DNA of 64,000 nt from Macrothele yani (taxonomy: Eukaryota > Arthropoda > Arachnida > Araneae > Macrothelidae), in assembly GCA_039090855.1 (NCBI GenBank), contig CM076995.1, positions 116,126,770 to 116,190,769 of the forward strand. The letters are read 5' to 3'. Numbering within the stretch: position 1 is the first letter of the stretch; every line of letters begins with the position of its first letter. This document shows, one piece after another, positions 41,668-50,312 of the stretch. A program made the translations under genes and the position numbers. The notes under the pieces are model-generated. The model worked only from the letters and a program-made list of their open reading frames with translations. It was not told the DNA's origin and searched no databases.

Positions 41668-42109
41668 GTGATTTCTTTTTCCACAGAGCTTCAATGGAAG
41701 TTCCTATTAAATTATTTCTTTTAATGCGCTGACTGGAGCGTATAATGTGAACGGTATGATGGTGTCCACATCTGATCAAGGAATGAAATTAGTAATCTCC
41801 ACACCCCTTTCCATTAAAATTTATTTAAGTTCCCAAGTAATGCATCAAGCGCAGACATGACTAAATACAGGTACAAAGCATTGAAATCGCGAAATGAAAG
41901 GCTAAGTCGGGAATTAGTTCCTCTTCCTAAAAACATAACAGGACAGCAATCAGCCAAGTCGTACAAGCAATTAGACCTTGCGAAAGGTCGACATTGCTCA
42001 GGTGATGTTAAAGTGGAGCAGCTTGCTCTGACTCCGGTGTACCCTGACGACGAGCAATTTGCAGAGTACAGCGCCCTCTTCTGGCGGCGGTATGAACCAT
42101 GAAACCTAA

Positions 42110-42447
42110 ATGTTGGCAACACAGTCAGCTATGCTTTACCGCTGGAGGTAGACGCAGTGGACCCAGGGCGTTCGTTTGCTTTAGCGGGATTGTTGTTTCG
42201 CACGCTGCCGTTATTGTAAAATAATTCAAAAACACTCGCGAAGGTGACGTTCGGGGTAAATAAATTGTGCACTATCGCTTAATAGGATTGCTTCCACTAT
42301 ACCGGCGATTTTGTTTGTGTGTGTATATTGCCCGCTTGTGTGTTGTGTCTCCTACCCGAAGCATCATCTGGGGAAGGAAAGGCAACACCGTGGAAACCGG
42401 AAGGCAATGCAGCAACATCGGCTGAGTGGACGAAGTTGTGGTTCATG
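42110..42447 (+). other. Candidate first exon of a host gene
   Basis: A CpG-richer patch (about 42000-42450) in otherwise AT-rich, CpG-poor DNA ends at TGGTTCATG followed by a strong donor GTAAGT (42448-42453). No transposon signature is seen. If the terminal ATG is a start codon, splicing to 43380 gives only about 25 codons; if this is 5' untranslated, translation would start elsewhere. The 81-codon frame at 41857-42102 just upstream is charged and open but unrecognised; the promoter may lie here. Inference only. Confidence 0.3.
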
Positions 42448-43379
42448 GTAAGTTGATGGCTCCCTTTTTGACCTCGGTGCACTAAATGTTACTGTGTTAA
42501 GTGCTTGCTTGTTTACCGCACGCGGAAGTATCAACTGCACTCCAAGTGATAATTTGCGCTTCTGTTATCTGCCTATCTATTCGTCTTGTGAGGAGAACGA
42601 ACATCTGCTGCCCAGCTTGAACGAATCAGATGCCAGTTGTTTACATTGGTCAGCTCCTAACCATTTCCCATATCTTTGCATTATCATAAGGTATATTTAG
42701 GCCTCGCTGCGTGCTTTTGGAATAAACAAAATCTCGTGAATCCCCCCCCCCCCTCTTTTTTTTTTCTTTCAGTTACGCAATAAGTGATCATTAATCGGGC
42801 AAAAAATATTTCCATTTAAATTCGGTAAGCTTGAAAACATCAAACTGTTTCTTAATTCTGATGTCTGCAGAATATATTTTTCCCTTTTCAGAAGCGTTAA
42901 TGGAGTTATGCCTTTTATGTAGTACCTGTTATTATCGTGGCATTTGAGCTGCGCATTGTACACAGAGCGCACGAAACATGATCTATTTATTGTTAAGAAA
43001 CGCCACTGGATTATTGCTAGCAGAGACGTCGCCAAAGAATGCGAGAATGGGCGAGACCCCACCCTGAAATTCTTCTTGCCCACCCAGTTCAAGATGTACC
43101 ATTTCTCAATTGTTTTAACTTTAAAATATAATATGGACTTTGCCAAGTAATAACGAGTCTGGTATTTTTCGTCGGGTACCCCCTACATAGTGCGTTGTTT
43201 ATTTTCCCCTAGAAAGTTATCAAAATAGCATCAGCAGGGCCAGGAAAATATAATTGTTCTTCTCTCCGAAATCCTTAGTTTAAGCATTTTTTCATGTTAG
43301 TATGGCTAAGGGTGAATAGTAATTCACTGAAAGGGGTCATTCATTACTAATTGATCTGCTGTTTGTTTTACTAAATTAG
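42448..43379 (+). other. Possible intron
   Basis: Bounded by GTAAGT at 42448 and TTTGTTTTACTAAATTAG ending at 43379. Contains a C/T homopolymer junction (42743-42773) and no recognised element. Confidence 0.25.
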
Positions 43380-43566
43380 GAGATATCAACACAAAGTGGA
43401 GCTGAAGCTAAAAAGGGTGTATCGAACAGTGAGGGAGCCGAACTTGGCTCATGAATTCTTTGAAGGTGATGCAAAGCAAGGTCGCCTAGTTGAAGGAGGA
43501 GAGTTAAGCAGAGAAGAGATGTCGTGTCTGTGTGTCACGACGTTAAAATTTGATTTAGATAAATAA
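43380..43566 (+). CDS. Candidate terminal exon, 61 codons, unknown protein
   Basis: After a good acceptor, the frame from 43381 reads RYQHKVELKLKRVYRTVREP, then NLAHEFFEGDAKQGRLVEGG, then ELSREEMSCLCVTT, ending at TAA 43564-43566. It is charged and looks coding in composition, with no stop in 183 bases. It is not a transposase or RT that I recognise. In this frame one G (43380) completes a codon begun in the previous exon, which does not fit a simple start at the ATG of 42445-42447. May be a chance open frame. Confidence 0.3.
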
Positions 43567-43764
43567 GTAGAACATTTTTCTTTGAGAAAAGTTCAAGTAC
43601 AGTGCTATTTTTATGAGAAAAAAAGCAAAATTTTGAAATTTTGAAAAGTTATTAAGACAATGCATTCATAGCAAGAAAAATAAGTTGAAGGCGACATTCT
43701 AATAACTCTTATGTTACACCAGTAACCCACTAGTCATTGTCACGTTATCTTGTTGGTTTAGCAT

Positions 43765-45102
43765 CAGTGGCGGATTCCAATTAAGCGCACAAGTCGCACG
43801 CCTAAGGCCCCAAAGCTTGAGAGGCCCGAAAACGTATAATTGGATTGCCAGTATTGTTTGGGTTTTTACAGACCGAAACAAAATTATGTAGACCTTCATA
43901 ATTTTCCGATGAAATTAATAACAAAAAATGCTTTCAAAAAATTTTTCACATTCTCTCTTTCTTGCAGTGACTGATGGAATTCTTATTATCCACCTTTCTT
44001 GGTCCACGGCATTCGTCTATGCCAAAACTCCTCCACGAAAAGTCATCCACCCTTTTCAAGTGAAGCACTGTGCAAAAAGTTTCATTTTACCCGTATTTTC
44101 TAATGCGGAGAATTTTTTCGGTTGCCAAGGTCTTCAAGTATTTTTTTTTTTTTTTTTTTTTGCTCAAGACCATGCTCATTTCCTACTAATTTGCACAAAA
44201 TGTAAAAAGCAAGATGATTTTCCAACGCTGAAGAAACGGAAAGAGAACGTTTTATAATTGAAATGCATTCCAATTTTATGAATTTTGATGACAATTTACG
44301 TGCGATGTACGCAATTTCATTTTCAGCGCCCTTAGCGTTAGTTGCATTTGCCAAGAAACTTGCAACTGAAAAGGTGTTAGTAATCAATTTTGTCTAACGC
44401 ATCAAACTCAAGAAGAATTTTTGCAGTAACTGAAATAGTCTCTTCTTAGCGCAAAGCTAAAATTTACGAAATTTCCATTTCCCCCTATAAAAAAAAAAAA
44501 AAACTCCTAGCGGGAAATTTGTGAACTAATAGTAAAATTTGAAATGGGAAAAACTTGAATTTTTTATGTCCGATCATTCACAAAAATTTTTTTTGGAAAA
44601 TCTGTGAAAACCAAATGTCTTGGGTCTTCAGCGCCTTTAGCAGGAAATTAACGAACTAATTGAAATTTTGAGAAAGAACAGTTAAGCCTAATCTGAGAGG
44701 CACAAAAAGTAATTTTTTCCTTTAAGTTGATTAGTTTCTTCACAACAGAACTGTAATTTTTGGAATTTTCGAATGCACAGCCCTTAGTGGTATTTAAAGT
44801 GCCGAACTTAATATCCTGGATTTCCTATTAGCCGCAAAAATAATTTTTGAAATATCTCAAAAAAAAAAAAAGTTCGATGTGCACGGGCAGACAAGGGGAT
44901 TATACAAACACTTTTTCTTACAAAACATTCTAATAATAGGAAGATAGAATGTAATTTTTAAAAGCATAAAAACTTTTTCTGGACGTAACTTTTTTTTGCT
45001 AATCTGATGGATGAAAATTTCTGAGGCGATAAGAAGGGTAGCCCCCCCACCCTCCCGAATATTTTAGCGCCCAGTGCCCCAAAAGATCTAAAATCGCCTC
45101 TG
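43765..45102. mobile_element. Candidate non-autonomous hAT-like element
   Basis: Left end CAGTGGCGGATTCCAATTA and right end (minus strand) CAGAGGCGATTTTAGATCTT share CAG(T/A)GGCG-ATT. The 8-bp flanks TTTAGCAT and AGTGGCAT match at 5 of 8. The interior is AT-rich and non-coding, with an internal near-repeat (TAGCGGGAAATTTGTGAACTAA at about 44507, in parts, and TAGCAGGAAATTAACGAACT at about 44638) and a T run at 44141-44160. Confidence 0.5.
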
Positions 45103-45604
45103 AGTGGCATAACTTTCTAGATCCAGGTGCGTGAGTATGTATGTATGTGTGTGGGGGTCGAATTCCTTTGTAGCCGGTAGTTAAAAGCATTAAAAATTCT
45201 TCGTTTCAATGTTTCGTACATTAAGTTATCAAACCTGCTCCAGCAAAAATAATACTCCCCCACCCATTGCCCACCCTGACTTCAAAGTCTAGCTACCTAC
45301 AGGTCCCTGATTCCTGGCAAAAGCCAGCATTAAACAACTCAGTAGCTATTTGTCATTCCAGCTCGGTAACAGACTTATTGTTATAAGAGTTGTCGGCTAA
45401 AAAAAAAAAAGTATAAAAAATGCTGGTAAGATTTAGGAATATAACAGCGATAAGTTCATCGCCATTTCCCAAAACACACGAGACATAATTTTATGTAGTG
45501 AGGGTGCTTATTTAAATGTTTCCTGAACTCATCCGTTCTTTGAATGTGCGTAGATAATCTTTTCGATTTTGATGAAAACTTTTTAAGAAAACTGTGCTGT
45601 AGCA

Positions 45605-45780
45605 CTTACGTAGAATCGTGTGGGGACGGAGGGAGGGGTACGTGTCCCCCTCAACTTTTGACTTTAGTTTGTTACCCAACATAATGTTTCCCTAAATTTT
45701 TCAATTTTAAAAGCGCGTTATTTCTAGAATTTAAATTTCGAATAATTGAGTACTACGGTTTTCTAATTCCAAATATATAG
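45605..45780. repeat. Unnamed repeat, copy B (inverted relative to 41490-41667)
   Basis: Minus-strand blocks TCAATTATTCGAAATTTAAA, TTCTAGAAATAA, GGTAACAAACTAAAGTCAAA, ACACGTACCCCTCCCT and ATTCTACGTAAGTG follow the order in copy A at roughly 75-80 percent identity by eye. Confidence 0.65.
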
Positions 45781-45831
45781 TTGAGGTTATTTTTGCTGGC
45801 ATACCAAAGTGTGCAATGTAATCTCATCGAA

Positions 45832-46053
45832 GCCGCCCCGGTGGCGCAGTGGTCTAAGGCGTTGGCCTCTGATCATTCGTCCGTAAGGGGTCCGGGTTCG
45901 AATCCCGGTCAGGCATGGATGTTGTGTTTGTCTTACGGCACTGGCTCTCTCCCTTCCCTGGAACCAGTGACCCTAAATTAGGGACGGGCGACTGCTTATA
46001 GCCCATTTGAGTTGCTCCCGGTGGTCGTTAAACCTCCAATAAAAAAAAAAAAA
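45832..46053 (+). repeat. SINE, young, with 12-bp target duplication
   Basis: A 222-bp near-consensus copy. AATCTCATCGAA flanks both sides perfectly (45820-45831; 46054-46065). It defines the full-length element: tRNA-like head with A box TGGCGCAGTGGTCTAAGG and B box GGTTCGAATCC, body from GGCATGGATGTTG to GGTGGTCGTTAAACCTCCAA, then poly(A). Confidence 0.96.
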
Positions 46054-46229
46054 AATCTCATCGAACGGTATTTTCTGTATGAAGTGGGTGGGCAGGGCAG
46101 GGCAGGGCATGGTTAGAGCTGTGAGTCTCTGCGCTCCAGCGTTATACCCTTCTTGTTCTCACCGGATGTCTTTTGCAATCAGACCTAGAGCTGCTCACCA
46201 ATTTTATGGCATGTCATTAAATTAGCTCC

Positions 46230-46465
46230 GCCGCCCCGGTGGCGCAGTGGTCTAAGGCGCTGGCCTATGATTATTCGTCCGAACGGGGTCCGGGTTCGAA
46301 TCCCGGTGAGGCATGGATGTTGTGTTTGTCTTACGGCACTGGCTCTCTCCCTTCGCTGGAACCAGTGACCCTAAATTAGGGACGGGCGACTGCTTATAGC
46401 CCATCGAGTTGCTCACGGTGGTCGTTAAACCCTCCAATCAAAAAAAAAAAAAAAAAAAAAAAAAA
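46230..46465 (+). repeat. SINE, youngest-looking, long poly(A)
   Basis: Flanked by ATTAGCTCC at 46221-46229 and 46466-46474. The tail has about 26 A, the longest in the window, which indicates a recent insertion. A short (GGGCA)n tract lies upstream at about 46089-46110. Confidence 0.96.
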
Positions 46466-46474
46466 ATTAGCTCC

Positions 46475-46971
46475 TTCTTTCGAGGATCTATCTCTTCGCT
46501 CACTGTTACCACAATGAAAAAGGCCGCAGTTTATAGCTTATTTTTACCTTGCAGTTCAGGTATTTTAGTTGTCTGAATGAAACAAATTGCCCTGATTTGT
46601 TATTAGAATTATAGTAATTACTGAAAAATAATTAGAGAGCGATTACTTAAAATATTTTGTTTAATCTTAACACACACACACACACACCCCTTTTTGCGGG
46701 GACAAGTCTACGTGCATGTACTAACTTAGTGAATAACAATTGATAAATTTCTTAGGCTAATTTCGCGGACTGAGCCACATTTTCAGTTTTACCCTGATGC
46801 TTAATAATTTACATGTTACGTTTTTAGTAATAGGAAATATACAGTATTTCACTGTTCCTTCAATCAATCTCATGTCATTAATCTCGCGTGACTGTCAGTC
46901 AGTAAGAAATTTTGCGGTACATACACAAAGCCTTCCCTTTCGCCCAGCAAAAAGTGTAGTACACAGTTAAT
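46475..46971. other. Spacer with (CA)n microsatellite
   Basis: (CA)n at about 46671-46686; nothing else recognised. Confidence 0.5.
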
Positions 46972-48006
46972 CAAGGGCGTATTTTAGAGGGGGAAGCTAC
47001 GAAGCCTTGCCCCCCAAGTGTTCCGTGCGACTTACATTAGAAAAAATGCTTTAATTTAGTAAAAGTGCATCAACTTGCATTAGAAAATGTTTTTTTTATT
47101 TCCCTTCCATTTTTCATTAACTTTTATTTTGTTCTAATGGATTTTAAAAACTTCCATTTATTTTTTTTGTCGCTCCCAAGAGGTTTGTACGAGCTGGGCT
47201 GGCCCCCGAGCCCGGTCCGGGCCAGGTCTGACCTTTTTTTAGTTTAGAGAACAAAACAACCGGCCGGGCTTTTTCCCAGACACTTACGGCCGGGCCAAGT
47301 CGACCCATTCTTTTTATCGTAATGATAAAGAAAGAAAAAAGTCGTGTTCCCTGATTTCCTTGTGTGTTTAACTGTTTTGCTGGCTTTACTCCACGACATA
47401 GCCCAGGGCATAATCAGAAAAGCATGGAGAGGCACTCAATGTTTTTACCAATCTGTTGACATTAAGATGGTTAAAACCACTTTGAGGTTTGTTGACAACA
47501 AAAAGATTCGACCCCGAGCGAGTGTTGTGTAGAGTGGGGAACGGGGAGTGTCTGCAGTAGAGTGGTGTGTGTATGTGTGTGTTTGTATGAGAGTGGGACG
47601 ACATCGATTTGTTGTTCTATCCCTAATATGTATAGAGATTGACTTTTGTAGAGTTACCGCTTACTAGTTCAGAGAAAAGGAGATTCCGAACGCCCTTAGT
47701 CTTCCCCTCTCTCTTTTTAAAGGTTGTATTCTTCGATCACTGTCAAAGTTTAGTTAATATTTTTAGGCTTACATTCAACTAAATATTTTCTATAATATCT
47801 CATTTCATTATTTAATTTTCCCATTTTAATAAAATAGAATAGAACGGCAAAATAATACCAAGTGACACATCACGGGCCGGGCCTAAATAAGAGCTGCAAT
47901 TGACTGGCCCGGGCTGGGATGGGCCGAGCCGGGCTCCCCAAATTAGGCTCGCGCAGACCTCTGTCGCTCCCCTCCCCCTGAAAAAAAATTTATATGTATG
48001 CCTCTG
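46972..48006. mobile_element. Non-autonomous hAT-like element (outer)
   Basis: Left end CAAGGGCGTATTTTAGAGGG and right end on the minus strand CAGAGGCATACATATAAATT. The 8-bp flanks CAGTTAAT (46964-46971) and CAGTTAAA (48007-48014) match at 7 of 8. Without the inner element this is only about 240 bp, a MITE-size hAT derivative with no gene. Confidence 0.78.
47178..47963. mobile_element. Non-autonomous hAT-like element (inner), 786 bp
   Basis: Inverted ends AAGAGGTTTGTACGAGC and CAGAGGTCTGCGCGAGC, flanked by a perfect 8-bp duplication TCGCTCCC (47170-47177; 47964-47971). GC-rich GGCCCGGGC-type palindromic words are packed into the first ~120 and last ~100 bp around an AT-rich centre. No transposase. 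It sits inside the hAT-like element 46972-48006. Confidence 0.9.
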
Positions 48007-48055
48007 CAGTTAAAGACCTGGTTCAATCAGAATTTGTTAAAATACTTGTTGTTTC

Positions 48056-48277
48056 TTTTTTTTTTTTTTGATTGGAGGTTTAACGACCACCGTGAGCAAC
48101 TCAATGGGCTATAAGCAGTCGCCCGTCCCTAATTTAGGGTCACTGGTTCCAGGGAAGGAAGAGAGCCAGTGCCGTAAGACAAACACAACATCCATGCCTC
48201 ACCGGGATTCGAACCTGGACCCCGTTCGTACGAATGATCAGAGGCCATCGCTTAGACCACTGCGCCACTGGGGCGGC
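48056..48277 (-). repeat. SINE, young, with 12-bp target duplication
   Basis: Near-consensus, 222 bp, minus orientation. Flanked by ACTTGTTGTTTC at 48044-48055 and 48278-48289, identical. Confidence 0.96.
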
Positions 48278-48289
48278 ACTTGTTGTTTC

Positions 48290-48680
48290 ATTTCGTATTC
48301 TTAATATTTTGCATGATTTGAGCGCTTCAGTGCACCACTGTTAGGGGACGTACCGGCGCTAAAACAAAGATATTTATATAGCGTTAGATCGTCTGATTCA
48401 TTATTTCATTAGGGCTATAGATTGTCTAATTCATTGGTCAAAATATTGGGGATGTACGAATCGGAAAAGGTAATTTCCCAAAAGTTTCACGGCGCTATTT
48501 TTCAAGGGCCTAAAAAAATCATTTTTGTTGGAATTTTTTTTGTGTACTTAGTATTTTTATGAGGGGGGGGCACAAAGTTCCAATTCCATGGGGAGTGTTG
48601 CCTAGCGGTATAACAACCCGGTACAACAGCTTCATGATCCACAAAACCTTGTGCTTAACAAGTCAGTAAAATCATGCGAT
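48290..48680. other. Spacer
   Basis: Includes a short ~25-bp near-repeat (CTGATTCATTATTTCATT / CTAATTCATTGGTC near 48391 and 48427) and a G tract at 48563-48571; nothing else recognised. Confidence 0.4.
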
Positions 48681-48693
48681 GCTTTGATTATGA

Positions 48694-49701
48694 TACGCTT
48701 TCCAACATACCAGAAATCATTACTGAAGTTATCACTCTAGTTATGAGGATAATGGCTGTGGAATAAATCTCGGTCTTGTGCCCTGAACTTTGATCCCATT
48801 TCGATGATATTCTACAGAATCAGTTCAGTATACCTCCGAAATAACAAAGTTTTGTCGGAATGGAAGCATTTTTACGTAAGTTATGATGCAATAAGGGCTA
48901 TGGAATAGATTCCGCTCCTGTGTCCTAACCTTTGACCCCATTTCGCCCATTTTCAATAGGATTCGTTGTCCCCATTTCGTTCATTTAATAGGCAGGCCCC
49001 TACAACATACTGACATTTAATCCAGATAGAAGAATTTTTTACGTAAGTTATGACGCATAATGACGATGGAAGTGATTCCTCTCCTATGTCCTGACCTTTG
49101 ACCCCATTTCGCCCATTTTCAATAGGGTTTGTCCCCAGGTGGTCCCCTACCGTATACTAAAATTTAATCAAAATCGAACCTTTTTTACGTTAGTTATGAC
49201 GCATAAGAGCATTGGAATGGATCCCGCTCCAATGTCCTGAACTTTGACCCCACTTCACCCATTTTCAATAGGGTTCATTCCCAGGTGGTCCCCTACAATA
49301 TACTAAAATTTTATCGACGTCTAACTATATTTACGCAAGTTATGACGCATAAGGGCAATGGAATGGATCCCGTTCCTATGTCGTGACCTTTGACCCCACT
49401 TCACCCATTTTCAATAGGGGTCATTCCCAGGTGGTCCCCTACAATATGCTAAAATTTCATCGACATCGAACCATATTTACGCAAGTTATGATGCATAAGG
49501 GCAATGGAATGAATCTCGCTCCTATGCCGTGACCTTTGACCCCATTTCGTCCATTTTCAATTGGGTTCGTCCCCAGTGGTCCCCTACCACACACTAAAAT
49601 TTTATCGAAATCGAACCATTTTAACGCGAGTTATCGTGCCGACAGACGGACGGACAAAGCTGGAGCATATACGCTTCTTCAACCTACTGTTGGAAAGCGT
49701 A
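48694..49701. repeat. Tandem array, 146-bp period, with inverted flanks
   Basis: Units begin ACG(T/C)AAGTTATGA and contain TGACCTTTGACCCCATTTC, CCATTTTCAATAGGGTTC and GGTGGTCCCCTACAATATAC. Starts at 48874, 49041, 49187, 49333, 49479 and 49624 give periods of 167, 146, 146, 146 and 145; a more diverged unit precedes 48874. The array is bracketed by a perfect 14-bp inverted pair TACGCTTTCCAACA (48694-48707) and TGTTGGAAAGCGTA (49688-49701), preceded on the right by GACAGACGGACGGACAAAGC. Such arrays inside inverted ends suggest a non-autonomous DNA element with a satellite core. Confidence 0.85.
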
Positions 49702-49741
49702 AATCATTTTTAAACTTAAAACATACAGGAAATATTAGGAG

Positions 49742-50312
49742 CAGGGCCGTAAATACCGGGAGGGCGGTTGCCCTCACAGTTGCCCTCACAGACGGGTCAT
49801 TCCAGGGGCGTAAATTCATTCTCTAAGGGATGCAAACCAAAACAGTGAATGGAGGCATAGAAAACAATATGCTGTTATGCCTCACCTCCATGACCTTTCC
49901 GAACATGTCATTTGGGATGAAGAGGTAATTAATCATTTGTGGTCTGTCGCAGAAAGTTCCCTGAGCGTTGAATCTTGAACGAAATTTTTCCATGCCTTAC
50001 CCCTAAATCTTCTTCCTATTGTTTACGATTTTATCTGATACTGATTGGTTCTCCGCTGGTTTGTTTTTCGTTCTGCATTTCTGTGTTGTCGGCGTTCACA
50101 TAACGTTTATGCTTTACTTCGGTATTTACCTAGGTTTTATATTTTTAATAAAACTGTCAAAAACCTGAAGGGCGATTTTTGAACGATTATAATGCTTTCT
50201 TATAACGGCAGCGTGTAAGAAAGTAAAAACCAATTATTATTTGAGTGAAACTCGAAGGGGCGTAATTTCAAGTCTCGCCCTCCTAGATAAGAAAAAGCTT
50301 GCTACGGTCTTG
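49742..50312. mobile_element. Non-autonomous hAT-like element, 571 bp
   Basis: Left end CAGGGCCGTAAATACC and right end on the minus strand CAAGACCGTAGCAAGC. Flanks ATTAGGAG (49734-49741) and ATTAGGGA (50313-50320) share the first six bases. CAGTTGCCCTCA is tandemly doubled near 49770-49794. A hAT-like CAGGGGCGTAAATTC at 49802 and a direct AGGGGCGTAATTTC at 50258 inside it may be remains of another insertion. Confidence 0.68.

Noticed and set aside
45832..45915. Possible functional tRNA genes at SINE heads
   Set aside because: A and B boxes are good, but the acceptor stems do not pair, each is followed by the same body and A tail, and all are flanked by target duplications: SINEs, not tRNA genes.
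48694..49701. CRISPR or tandem gene array
   Set aside because: The whole 146-bp unit is repeated and non-coding; no spacer/repeat alternation.
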